A stretch of DNA of 64,000 bases from Panulirus ornatus. Lineage: Eukaryota > Arthropoda > Malacostraca > Decapoda > Palinuridae. Below, piece after piece: positions 13,803 through 26,100 of this stretch (the first letter of the stretch is position 1; each line of letters begins with the position of its first letter). A program made the translations under genes and the position numbers. The stretch spans positions 4,723,820 through 4,787,819 of the forward strand of contig NC_092239.1 in assembly GCF_036320965.1 (NCBI RefSeq). The letters are read 5' to 3'. The notes under the pieces were generated by a model. The model was given only the letters and a program-made list of their open reading frames with translations, searched no databases and had not been told where the DNA came from.

Positions 13803-15650
13803 CGAACCCGAAACGATCTTCGGAAATCCCAGCAAAACGAATATTACTCTATTATCGTTTCAAATAATGTCTTGGAATTGCTTGTAGGATGAACTACTTT
13901 TGGTGGCACGAGTGACGTCAATAAATACTGATGCCGTGTGTCACTAGAGAACCGTTAATTATTTACAGACAAAATGTCGGCGGTGTAATCAAATATCAGG
14001 AGTTTACCACCGAGTCCGGCATAACCGAAACGAGATATTGTCACAGCTTTATCCATTCAATAATCAAATATCATCATGTAATTATGTTTATCTTAAAGGG
14101 AATTCTGGTAGCATGCGAACACGAGAAAATATGAAAAAAAAGGGGTGGAAGATTGAACAAGTAAACTTGGTATAAGTGAGCAACTGAAAATAGACAAACA
14201 AATGTTAAAGAACTATTATGTATATATAAAAGGAAAATAGGTAAATGAGGTAAGGAAACATGAGGTGAGACTACGGTAACGGTACAACGGACACTAAAAA
14301 GTGAGGGATTGTGTGAGTGGGCGGGAGTAGCGTCGAGTTGACCCTGAGGCTTGTGTGGCGTAGTTGATGATGGGGCAGATTCTTAACGTCTGGTGCAGCC
14401 AGTATGGCTAGGCTTTGGTACACATTTTGACGCTCTATTCATCCCAAGTGTTGACGTACCTAAAAAGGGGAGGGGTTGGGGGTGGGAGAGGGAACCACTA
14501 CACGCTTTACTTCTTAAGCATCTGCCATTATTTTAAGCTAGACTGGCGATAGAAGATTGATTTGGTGGTCTTTACACCAACATGAGCTCAGCTCCAACAT
14601 GCTCTGGCTGAGTTTAGCCCAGACGTCCCTCACCCAAAAGGTTTTTCTTTCTTGATATATGAATCCTCACTATCTTCCAACATCATATTGAGCTTCTATT
14701 AATGGATCCTTCCTGCATATAAGAAACAAACAAACCATAAATTTTCTGTCTTGGTATATTTTGTACAGATGGGACTTTGAAGATACGTTCAAACTGAGAC
14801 TGAAAGATTAGTTTAAAGAGATTAGAGTTACGATTCCTCGTTTTGAACGTTGGGAGCACATTGATTAAACTTGAAAGTAAGGAAGCTATCCCACGTATCG
14901 GGTGTTAACAACTCTTGTTAATTTCTTGCGAAGACAAACACTAAAGGAACAACCCTTTGAATTCTTTGATAAAATGACCTTTAATCTGACACGTTACGTC
15001 GAAGACCAGGCCATCGTATCGTGGGGTTCGAGTCGTACAGTAATCCTTAATAAGTCGTACAGTCGTGTTTAACACATCGTATTGCCATACTCAAGGGTCG
15101 TACAGTCGTGTTCAAGGATCGTACTGTCATGTCATGTTTATCTTCAGTTTAGACGCTAAAAAATATGCACAAGACAAAACAAAAAGAAGGCTGAGCAGGG
15201 TAGAAAACGATCACGTAGTACATTAACATTGACTTACTGGTCTGGATTTTGAGCATCGATAATATTTGTTTAAGATTAAAGCTTAAAGATATGCACAGAA
15301 TGCACTGTGCATCAAAGTGAAAAAAAAACAAGGTTAAGACTTTCGACATTCTTACTGTGCTGTATAATCAATTCTATACTTATCTTCGTCATATAGATTT
15401 TCTTGACTATTATTCGATACTCTGCATGCCTTATATTGTTATATATAGAATGCTCTCGTGATTTTTTTTTCCGTAGGAAGATACTGACGGGGCGAGGATT
15501 GAGACTTGTAAGATGGTGTAGCCCACATTTGTCTTTGAATGCAGGCAAACAGCAAATAAATAGAGACTAGAATGATCTAAAAAAAATAGTATGAATATTG
15601 GATTTTGCCTTCAAATTACCTTCGATGAGAAAACTGTAATTAACTCCTGA

Positions 15651-15762
15651 AGGGTACGACCCTTAGGTGCGATGACCATACTGCCATCAAGACCGTCAAG
15701 GGTTAGGTCACAGGTCAGGTCATCATACTTCCGGGTTCTGCCGTCGGGCTCTGGGAGTTAAT
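15651..15762. repeat. Palindromic dispersed repeat, diverged copy
   Basis: GGGTACGACCCTTAGG ... GTCACAGGTCAGGTCATCAT ... CGTCGGGCTCTGGGAG. Confidence 0.5.
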
Positions 15763-16504
15763 TCGCCTTATTTCACTACTGAACACATCACAACAACAAC
15801 AACAACAAAAACATCTCATACTATACAACGCAACTTAGACCTACCCTTGAACTTTATCGACTAATTGCTTCCGTAGTGCGTCTGAATACGAGTTGCAAAT
15901 ATCTATCCTTGAGTAACGGTACCAACACCGGACAACAAACTGGCGGGAAAGGCCACTTGTATTATGATGCTTCGCGGGGCTGCTCAGTCGCTCATACGGG
16001 AGTATTTTTATAAACAGTGCCTTTCTTGAGTCTAAGACTTTGCGTATCACACATTTTTAAAACGAATACACTTGTTGCACACACAAAGGCTAGTATGAAG
16101 CTAAACTTGAATGTAAGACGGCATACCTCCAATACTAATAATAAACTTTCTTGGCACAGGTGGTCTAAACCAGGTGTGTTATGGTTTCAGAAGCGTCGAG
16201 GTTGTGTAACCCCACCGTAGCTGTATGACGTCACCAGACTTGTCTCAATGAATGGCGCTCTCGAAGTGAATGTTGGGAGGTGCGCGTGATGGGAAGCTCT
16301 GATTGGTCGGCGGCCGGCGGTCTGGTATGAGAACAAACGTGCCTTTCGCTTTCTATTTCTCTCGTTCTCCGAGAAATTATGCTTTTTCTACTAATCAGAA
16401 AAATCTACGGTGTAATTTGTGAACTGGAAATGAAAATTGTATTGAACCGAGGTAATACGCATTACCAGTAAGAGTGTTAATCCCCTCAGCAAAGATAAGA
16501 TTCG

Positions 16505-16635
16505 AGCACGGCGGAACGACCCTTGGGTACGACTATACGAATCTTGGGTAAAATTGCTTGGCTATAGGCCATCATACCCAAGGGCCTGCATCATTGTACT
16601 CAAGAGCCTCACTGTCGCTCTCAATGGGTCAGCAA
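16505..16635. repeat. Palindromic dispersed repeat, diverged copy
   Basis: GAGCACGGCGGAACGACCCT ... GGCCATCATACCCAAGGGCC ... TGTACTCAAGAGCC. Adjacent to the (CT)n array at 16.8 kb. Confidence 0.5.
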
Positions 16636-16778
16636 TAGCCATGCCCAAGCAGTGGTTGACCTTTCCCATAGACGATACTACCCAGACAAGAGACCTCTGT
16701 AAAAACATGGTCTCTCCACAAACGCTGGATCGGTGTATCGATATCTCGGCTAGTATTGGTATCTTGGGCCAAGACAGA

Positions 16779-16782
<4 letters not shown>

Positions 16783-16842
<60 letters not shown>
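16783..16842 (+). repeat. (CT)n microsatellite
   Basis: About 29 CT units. It creates Ser-Leu and Arg-Glu repeat ORFs on the two strands, which are not genes. Confidence 0.95.
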
Positions 16843-16845
<3 letters not shown>

Positions 16846-17655
16846 CTTACACTTTTCCATTTAAATCGTAATAAGAAAGGTAGCTACTGAGTAGTCTGAC
16901 AAACTAACCGAATGATACAAGTATTGGCATAATGACAACGCTGGTATCACTTGCATACACATATTATCACTGGATTAAACAACTATGCTGCATTGTAGAG
17001 AATGATGAAAAGTAACTAATTTTTCTTACAAAACTTACTGTAAAATGAAGGAGCTAATCATTTTTATGCATATCGTCTGTGAGTGACCCAAGCCTCGTCT
17101 ACATCCGAAGATTCTTGTCCTGAGCAAAGCAGTACGTAGACTTCTAAAAAAAACACTAATTGGTCCCTGTGTGAAGTATTGGTATCATATCTAGAGCAGT
17201 TCTTTATTCCTATTCCCTTCTTTTGAAAATATTACTTTGATTTCTGCTTCCGAAAAGTGTCGTGCCTCCTTCGTCAAGCCTCTGCGTCTCATAATATCTT
17301 TGCACAGCTGTTGGCAACTCATCAATGGTGAACCTTTGTGATGTCATTAAAAAAAAATCTATAAAAAAAAATGGATTATCGTTTTCTTGGTCTATGTCTT
17401 TTAGTTCTTCCCGTGAATGGAATTTTGATATCAAAAATCACTGTTGACGGAACATAACCAGATATGAACATAGGCCTGTAAATGGTCATAAAAGTAATGC
17501 TGTGCTTGCATACCGTTAAACAATCAGGATGTAACTGAACACTAAAGAATTCCTTAAGAAAGACGAGGAGGCTCTCTGTAAGGGTGGATAACCTCCGCAA
17601 AGGTTACGTCAAGGTTCCGAGCGGATAGGTGCCACTTGTTTGCTATCATCAAAAG

Positions 17656-17658
<3 letters not shown>

Positions 17659-17731
<73 letters not shown>
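17659..17731. repeat. (TA)n array
   Basis: Uninterrupted; ends directly at the TTGGAAAGGATCAC repeat copy. Confidence 0.97.
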
Positions 17732-17735
<4 letters not shown>

Positions 17736-17885
17736 AAGGATCACAATTTTGCGCGTGATCAAGATATTCCTGAGTCCACGAGGAAAATGGAACACGGTGA
17801 GTTCCCAAGTGCACTTTCGTATATATCAACTGACTTATATTTCTCTCTTGTCTCCCTTGATGATGTGATTATTATTGCATGAATT
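17732..17885 (+). repeat. 'cacgcgcaaaattgtgatc' family, copy 1
   Basis: Directly after a (TA)n array: GGATCACAATTTTGCGCGTG, then GAGTCCACGAGGAAAATGG and AAGTGCACTTTCGT. The last part (TATCAACTGAC...GATGATGTGATTATTA) appears to be the element's other arm in reverse, so this copy is rearranged. Confidence 0.55.
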
Positions 17886-17909
17886 ATTATCAAAATTACT
17901 ATTATCATT

Positions 17910-17912
<3 letters not shown>

Positions 17913-17957
<45 letters not shown>
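17913..17957. repeat. (TA)n array
   Basis: Follows the same repeat copy as the 17.66-kb array; followed by two TATCATACATATA units. Confidence 0.95.
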
Positions 17958-17959
<2 letters not shown>

Positions 17960-18535
17960 CATACATATATTATCATACATATACAAGCTTCACTTGATAT
18001 AACTTACAACTACACGTATCTGCAAACGTGCGCGTGATTGCACTGTTTGCCAAACTTGAAAGCAACATCGCAGTCATTTCCTCTTCTTTAAACTAGCAGT
18101 GTGCTTTCACGGAATTCTGAATTGACATTTTCAACTTTGTCGCTTTTTCAGCAATGTAACTTTGCGTTATTCTCTTCATAACTTTCGTATTCATCTTCCT
18201 TTGATCTTTTACTAATGACGCCCAAATTCTTTTCTTCCTGTCTTTAACTTCGATTAATTTCTCAATGCGAGGACGATAAACGTAGTGAGGAAGTGTAAGG
18301 CGTTACCACTGTCTTGATCACGTGAAGATGTTCAACTTTCTTCGGTACTACGAACTTAACTTTCATGTCTTGTTCTAATACCATTTAAAGCCTAGCCTGT
18401 TCATTGTCGCAAACGTGTACGTGGGTTGGGCTAGCGCCAGAAAGTAAGGCCACACAACGGCGACATTAGACCAAGATATCTCAAAACAAAATTCTTGCAG
18501 TGGCGTCGTGATAGCTATACCTCGCTCTTCTTTGT

Positions 18536-18700
18536 GGGCCGCCTGGTTTTACCGACTACCTCTGGGCCGCCTGGTGTTATCTACTACCTCTGGGCCACCT
18601 GGTGTTATCTACTACCTCTGGGCCGCCTGGTGTTATCTACTCCCTCTGGGCCACCTGGTGTTATCTACTACCTCTGGGCCGCCTGGCTTAGTCTACCTCT
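18536..18700 (+). repeat. 28-bp minisatellite, about 6 copies
   Basis: Unit GGGCCGCCTGGTGTTATC followed by TACTACCTCT. First and last copies are more diverged; GCCGCC and GCCACC variants alternate. 28 is not a multiple of three, so overlapping ORFs here are products of the repeat. Confidence 0.85.
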
Positions 18701-18789
18701 TGATCAAAAAAGACGCTGTTGATGTTATATGAAGCAAATCGAACTGAAGAGCTAAATCAGGTAATGTTTAATGCTAACTTCTAACAAGC

Positions 18790-18791
<2 letters not shown>

Positions 18792-18862
<71 letters not shown>
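18792..18862. repeat. (TA)n array
   Basis: Uninterrupted, about 35 units. Confidence 0.97.
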
Positions 18863-18864
<2 letters not shown>

Positions 18865-19494
18865 ATAGGCGCATTTTGGTCATAATTTCGTTTCATCTGC
18901 TCGCCAATTTATCTATTTTTCATTTCTTGCTTTTCACTGGGAAGTACAAGTATTATTTTGCAGAATGTATAAATAATCTTGTGCAGAGTTACATAGTGCC
19001 TACAAATTCTTTGAGAAATTCAATTAGATATTCAGTTAGTTTTGATATGTACATTTCATTCCTGGCTTCATGTCATCTGCTCGCTGATCTGTTAGCAATC
19101 ATTACAGCAAGTACACTTAAGATTTCCCAGAGTACACACACACACATCTAATCTGTGGTCGTTGTTTGTCAAGAGGTGGTGACGGGAGGCGTCACCTGTC
19201 ATATCCCAGGCGATCACGAGAGGCGTAAACAAGTAAACAAGAGACGATAGTGTTCGGCGAGTGGCCTTGAGCAGTGGCTTCCCAGGGAGGAGGATACCCA
19301 GTACAGCCGTACCTTACCCTAGTGTAGAGATATTTGACGGGAATATCTCTTGTCTATCTATCCGTATGACTAGTAAATGACTCGTCCCTTAAAAAAATAT
19401 TCTGTTTCCAGAAAACCGTAAAATACAAAATATTTACTGCAAAAATCCTTTCCAAAGATACAAAGAAGCTGACACAAGTAAGAAACATTTCTAG

Positions 19495-19600
19495 CCCTTG
19501 AGGACGACGGTACGACCCTTGAGAATGATGATACGACCCTTGAGAACGACGGTACGACCCTTGAGAACGACGGTACGACCCTTGAGCATGATGGTACAAC
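19495..19600 (+). repeat. 21-bp minisatellite, about 5 copies
   Basis: Unit GACGGTACGACCCTTGAGAA C with mostly single-base variation. It is a local amplification of the palindromic dispersed repeat motif listed elsewhere. Matching minus-strand ORFs are artefacts. Confidence 0.8.
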
Positions 19601-19715
19601 CTTAGGACACAATTGTACCACCCTCAGGTGTATTACCTTGCATTTTACCCTTAAAGGTCTGATCACAGGCCAGGCCATTATGCTCATGGGTCACACCATT
19701 GTGCTTTAAGAGTCG
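19495..19715. repeat. Palindromic dispersed repeat with internal 21-bp array
   Basis: After the 21-bp array: TTACCCTTAAAGGTCTGATC ... ACAGGCCAGGCCATTATGCT ... CATTGTGCTTTAAGAG, the same block order as the 12.4-kb copy. Confidence 0.5.
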
Positions 19716-20019
19716 AGCCCTTGAAAATAAATAAAAAGAAAAACAAAAACGCTGCAGCTGTGTGGGGTCAGTTGGTACCACACAGGACGGGGATGATGCC
19801 TTGTCATAGAGAACGGGAAGCGAGTTATTTACCCTTGGCCCTTTCCACTTCTGGTTTGTTTGTTTACTATGATTTCGTGGCACTGGAACTGTTTGTTTTG
19901 CTAACCTAATTTACGGGGTTTGTTTCCTTATGAAGATACCTTTATTAGTTTCCCCGTAATCACATTAACGTCAGTGTACTTTTACTAGTATCATATATAT
20001 ATGGAATCTATTTTATCTA

Positions 20020-20165
20020 TGTTAAAGGCTCCAGTCACGGACTAAAGTCCCCATCAAGTCCGTGCCTTAAATGAAATAGAGAAGGAATTATGAAAAGGAA
20101 AATGAAGAGGCAAGGGAAAGTATTAACGAATTTCGGAGGAAGTGAAAACACTGTCTTGTAGTTGC
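20020..20165 (+). repeat. 'ggctccagtcacgga' dispersed repeat, copy 1
   Basis: AAAGGCTCCAGTCACGGACT, then AAGTCCGTGCCTTAA and a purine-rich tail ending GGAGGAAGTGAAAAC. Confidence 0.5.
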
Positions 20166-20931
20166 TTGACCTCATAAGCATTACGATACGATCTTAAAGG
20201 CCGACGTTACGACTCTTGAATACAATGGTTTGATCTTTGCTCTGATCATTTGTGGTCAGGTCAATGTCTGCATCATCCAATCAGCCTAGTATTGCAGGAA
20301 AGGAGAAAGCACTTTTAAGTCGTCAAGGGACACACTGTAATCAAATGACACAATGACCAAAGTATTGCGTGGTCTAGCTAATGGTGGAGGCACGCAAACA
20401 TCCAACTCCGCCGGGCAGATACGGAATTCATCTCTGTAGAATAAAGACAAGAGAACCAAACTGCAGTGCTGGCTAATGGAAGTAGGTCAAGTTAAGGTGT
20501 CACACTGGAGGAGTGTTCTATCTTTCACTTCAAAGTATTGCAGCATAGCGCTGCACTAACTGCCTGAAAAGTTCACTGCTTCAGAAAATCTAGACAGACT
20601 GCTCTGTTTCAGCAAGGTCTTAATAGTAACGTTTGTAGGTGGATACCTGTGATAGTTTAAGATATTATTATCATTCCTTCAACATCTCTTTGTACCTCTC
20701 CCTGCCCTCCCACCTATTCACACCCTCACAAAGCCCGCGGGGTCAAGGTCTTCATGCAGAAATACCGGAACAGGTGATTTGCTATACAAGCTTACGTGTC
20801 CAGGTACTGTTAATAGGGTTTGTGCCACTTTCCTTTCGCTGGCTTCCCTTTCTAAGCCTGAGGACGTAACTTGTTAGCGTAACATACACTTGTGCTGCAA
20901 GCGTCTCAAAAAGATCGAAGGGACTCCTAGA

Positions 20932-20938
<7 letters not shown>

Positions 20939-20998
<60 letters not shown>
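20939..20998. repeat. (TA)n array
   Basis: Begins as GTGTGTGTA then pure TA, about 29 units. Confidence 0.97.
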
Positions 20999-20999
<1 letters not shown>

Positions 21000-22667
21000 T
21001 ACGCAGTTGTACAGACTTGGCAATATCTTGTTAAAAAGATATGGATGCACACCAATTATGGCAAGATGATAATGATGCTACCAATTTTATTATACTAGCC
21101 ACAAACACGATAAGAACGGTTTGTCTAGGACCCTACCTTACGTCAGCGGCTTCCAAAATTGAAATAGCACTCTTGACCAACTCAGGAAAGTGTTACTTCC
21201 CTTTCCTTCACAAAGAGTAAATTTCGGATGCAATAAAAGGATATTCAGTACTTTCTAATAGGCTAGCCTTACCATCGTCAGCAGCCAATTGTTTGGCTTG
21301 AGTATTCTGAGTTGGTTATTTATAAGACGCTGCAGTACATTGTGACGTTTGGTAAATGAAATTGTATGTATTCCAATCAGCTGATTTCTTGAAAAAAACA
21401 AAAAATGCCAGTGATAAGTAAAGGCGATAACAAAGGGTGAACTTTGAAGAGCTGCTGAGTTGGGCCATCCTCTCCAGCATAACCCCAACCACCTTCTCAG
21501 CAGGGGGTGCATACGTTTTGCAAACTACTGCCTTAAAGCATACCTTATGAGGGTTTCGAGGTCTTCCACCTCCACAGCTCAGTTTGGGACCACTTTGCCG
21601 TGTTGCTTTGCTACTCAATCAGCCCTCCCCCTACACACACACGCACACACACACACTCTAGGGGCCACTGCGGATTAACTTTTTATAATCACATGATTCT
21701 GATATTCTTGTGAGAGATTGGGCGGGGAAGGGGTGTGGGGGATGAATTTTTGTTATACACCTATTTTACATTGGCTGTATATCAAAATATCATATACTGT
21801 AGCGTGTAGTAACTCTACACCTTTGCAGTAACTACTCCAATCAAATACTTCAACTCTACGATAGGGACCACACTAAATTTCCAAAACTACATGAGTAAAT
21901 AGGAGTGTGATAGGCTAAAGCAATCTTACGTGCAAAGAGGGTGTATATGGCACAGTAATTAACTTTGAAGATAAGATTTTTCGACTGATGGTTATAACAG
22001 AACGTTGTCCTTTATGATCTTTACAATTGATAAGACAAAGAAAAACCTGCCACAATCCTCTATCTCAGTTCCGTTCTTCCAATCTGAGAAACTTTGGCTT
22101 TCGTCCCCCATGGATTCAAACGAAAATATTACCATAGTTTAATAATGAATTATGTACGGCATATGCTTTCTTCATTACGTATACAACTGTATTTGAAAAC
22201 TTTTGAATACATTACCATGCATAAATTCCGATATTATCTACTTTGCTGCCCTCAGAAATACATTCAAAGTACATCAATTTTCTTTTCAAGTGGCTGTATT
22301 ACTCCGGACATAAACGTTGTTCTAGTGTGTGAATGATTACGCATGATGGCTTTCTTTCAATCGTACATATATATTCATATTAGTAGAAGACCACCTAAAT
22401 CTATGCTGAAATATGTAACTGTGACGCGTCCTTCTGCATAGTGAAGTCCATTCCTAATACTAACGATTCACGAGATGTGCTCCACAAAAATGTTTTAAAG
22501 TTTCAGTGGATTTTCAGTGACTTGAAACTTGAATTAAGCGCCATTGCTTCCGTACGCCAGCCTGCGTGAGCGACTTGTTCCATTCTCAGCCTCAACCACC
22601 GCTGCTCATAGTTTTTGCGTCGGTAGCCGCTCTGCTACAGACTTGAGGTGTGTAGGCTTTTGCCGTT

Positions 22668-22822
22668 ATGTGTGACCACTCGGCGGTGTGTTTGCAGGAT
22701 CCGCTAGAGATGGAACAACTGCTGCCACTGGAAATATGGGAGACGATCCTGAAAAAATTACCGTCACCAGATCTTCTACGAGCCTCCACCGTCTGTCGTC
22801 AGTGGAGACATCTAGCGAGAAG
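22668..22822 (+). CDS. F-box gene exon 1 (start codon and F-box)
   Basis: Encodes almost the whole F-box: PLEIW, the ILKKLPSPDLLRAS core, then VCRQWRHLAR. Two in-frame ATGs: 22668 is first after the stop at 22653, and 22710 has G at -3 and +4. The donor is a consensus AG|GTAAGG at 22823, leaving two bases (AG) of a split arginine codon. A TTTGCAG at 22691-22697 could be an acceptor, in which case an untranslated exon lies upstream and 22710 is the start. The local sequence is still CpG-rich, unlike the rest of the gene. Confidence 0.85.
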
Positions 22823-23107
22823 GTAAGGAATGAATAACTTCTGTCATCTTGTTTGCCCGTCTAAAAGTAATGAGATTTTCGTATCCAAATCCCCTAATTA
22901 CTAAACGGATCTAAAAGCGTAGTAATGTGGTATCATGTGATACGTTACGTAAAAATATCACCATATTTACCTAAGTCACCTCTCAAGTTCCAAGTAACAA
23001 AGAAAATGAATTATTTCAAGGTAAACCCGTTGTTTCACATTGGGATTAACATTACGAGTGATGAAGATTTTCATATAGCTACTTTTACGAGAAAAGTAAG
23101 GTATAGC

Positions 23108-23185
<78 letters not shown>

Positions 23186-26100
23186 CGGATATGAAAGTAG
23201 GAAACACGACAAAACGTTATTTAAGCGAGACGTCCTCCATTTGTTCACACCGCATAAACTTAGGTTTCTCTTCAGATGGTGTGATGCGTGACTCTTTCTC
23301 ATTAAGAAGTCAATGATAAAAAGGACGATAGCGCGATCAGTACTTACTTTCGTAACCTAACAAACCTATCGAAATATTTTTGTTAACTATACTAGACATA
23401 AATTATCTTGCATTTGACACAAATCATTTTGAAGTTTATAGGATAGTTTAGCCATTGTAGGTGCTTAAATGTCGACTCCAGTTACTGACGGTGTAATAGT
23501 GGATGATACGGTTAAAGACAAGGCTGACTAGCAAATCTCTGCTCACTGAACCTGTCCCCGGAACGTAACTTGAACATAATTATGGGGTTGGGAACTTGGT
23601 TCATGCGCGTCAGTAAACCTAAGCTTAGGTTAAGTACTGATGTATCGCAAAGCAAGAAACTAACCAGCTAAGACGGTCGAGGAATGCCAACTATGCGTTC
23701 AGGATGAAAGTGACGTGTGAAGTCAAACGAGCTGACATCGTCATATACTTACTGCCGGAGTACAATCACCATGAAAGAAAAGATAACACTGATTTACAAA
23801 ATTGAATGTATGTGTTCGTATAGATACAGAGAAGTCATTTAATAAACTGCGAGTTTCATAAAGGATTTGTTAAAGAAAATGGTTCTATTAAGGTGAACCT
23901 TTACAAGCCGTCGATTCTTCCCCAAGAAATAAAAGGAGTTGATGAAGAAGGTTGAGGTCATTGCAACGTCCTTACTTTAATGGACTCGAGCCAGCCTTAA
24001 TCTCAGAAATATATACCTGTAATCTTACTCCTTTTAGTCACTCTCTGGAAATGGGGAAGTTTCCACAAAAATGAAAATGTCCAAACCCCGTATTCAAGTG
24101 CGAGGAGCATAAAGATCTATTCAAATGTTGTCTGGTTCGTCTGATATATCCATGTAAAGCGATGAAAAAGTAAGTTTTAGAAAATTTTGTGGAATTAGGA
24201 AATGTAATTGATTTAATGGGCAAAAAGACTGTCATTTACCAAATCAGACGTGAGGAAAGCTCTTCCCATGATCTCCCCTAAAAATGTCATTTACCTAATT
24301 AGACTTATGGAAAGCCCCTACCATGATCTTTCTGAAAAGATCCCGCAGTGCTGTTCTTACCGATCAGCACTGCTGATCTTTGGGAAAGACTTGCTCGTGG
24401 GAACTCGGAAATCTTATACGGATGATTTGATAAACTCTGAGGAATGAATAATGGCATAAGAAGTGTTTTCATGTTAATTCAAACAAGTGCATGATTATGC
24501 ATACAGGAAAGGAAAAAAGATATGAATACAGTAAATACTGGGTAACGCTATTCTGGAGAAAACTGAGAAGAAAGAGTTTGGATATTGATAGTATGGCAGA
24601 CTTAATTCAAATAATATAGTTAATGTCAAGGTTGCAACAGAAATATTTGCCTTATCAGAAAAATTAGGCAAGGATTACTTACAGTACAACTCATGGAGAG
24701 GATGTTTCTCTGTAGTCGCATATGACAAAAGTTTGCACCATCAGGCCAGGAAATATTTGGACTGGTTCTCTGAAAGAAATAAAAAATTCTTGTAAGACGT
24801 ACTAGAATGAGATGAAACGATGGCATCAGACGTTCGATTTGAAAGAAGAGGGAACGCACTGACTTTAGTTCAAGTGAACAGATAGTATAGGGGCAGGAAC
24901 GATTGGGGAAGATGGATTCGGAGACAGCCGACTGACGGACTTGACGGACTTAAAGTTTGACCAGAATTTGGTGACAAATGTATATGTAGACTTTGCCTGG
25001 TCGTACACCAGAGAAGTAATTGATAGGCTGGATAGGGTAAAAAAGAAGGGCCTCAAAATTCGCCCTTAAGCGTAGGGACCTATCATACCATATGAAAAAT
25101 GATTAATCTAGGGTTAACGCAGAAATAGGAGTCAGTGGAAACCAAGTTGATTCTTTTTAACTTTAAAACTTTTTGAAAAAGTAAAGTTTTATAGAAGAAT
25201 GATAGGGCACTCACTTCAGAGTATCAAGCCAAGACATATAACCAAGAAAGGGAAAACTTTCCCTCATGTCAGCGTGATGATTCTTGAAATCTAGTGCAAG
25301 AACGGATGACACAGAAATATCATATGTTTTTTGAAAAACAGCTATGATAGTTATAAGTAAAAGCTATAAAAAATCCCTGTGAGTCTTGAACTCTACACCT
25401 GTTATTCTCTCATAAAAGCAAATTACACATAAGGATAAGCCATATAGACCAAAATTTGGGGATCTGAAAGGTCAAAGGAAATATTATACTCAGAATGTGA
25501 AGCACTAAGGTCTTTGCAGTATTTCATTTAATATCCTTAGCATTCTTGTGTCAAAAACCTTAAACTGGCAGAAATAAGTAGGAAAGATTCATCATAACTT
25601 TTGGACCACTCTATAGGTTCAGACCAGAATTTCTAGACCTTTTGCTAGTTTGGTAAATGGTAAAAGACTAATGGGTTCAGATATGAGGACTTTCATGAAG
25701 GCATTGGGATGGTTGGCAGGAGTGCATCAGATACTTTCACTGTTATTCTCAAATTTGCTTTTCTTCTCCAGAGTATGCCGTGAGAGATGTCACCGCTTAC
25801 CAGCACGTCTTCTGGCTGAACTAACACATGAGTATTATAACACTCATATCCCCACTTGCACAGTACCTCCAACATCATTAAATAACAACAATGAGATTGT
25901 AACTGATGGTAGGTTGAATGTTGAAAGTTATTATTTTTACAAAAGTTTAATAATACTCTTGCATCTTGCATTCTGGTAGGAATAAATTTGATAATCATGG
26001 ACATACTCTAGTCATGGAATAGGGATAGGTATGATAGATCTAAAGGGGGTTTGATGAGTAGATACATCGTGTGTACAGTTATGTAAAGATAAAAGTGTAC

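Larger units (their letters stand above)
9600..22600. other. Gene-free DNA rich in palindromic dispersed repeats
   Basis: Holds most copies of the 'gacccttgagcacgac' palindromic family, five (TA)n arrays, a (CT)n and two minisatellites. No convincing exon seen on either strand. Confidence 0.5.

Noticed and set aside
16554..16871. ORFs on both strands over the (CT)n array
   Set aside because: Ser-Leu and Arg-Glu repeats are direct products of the microsatellite.
25909..25914. GTAGGT as the exon 2 donor of the F-box gene
   Set aside because: Best consensus, but it joins exon 3 in a frame with an immediate TGA.
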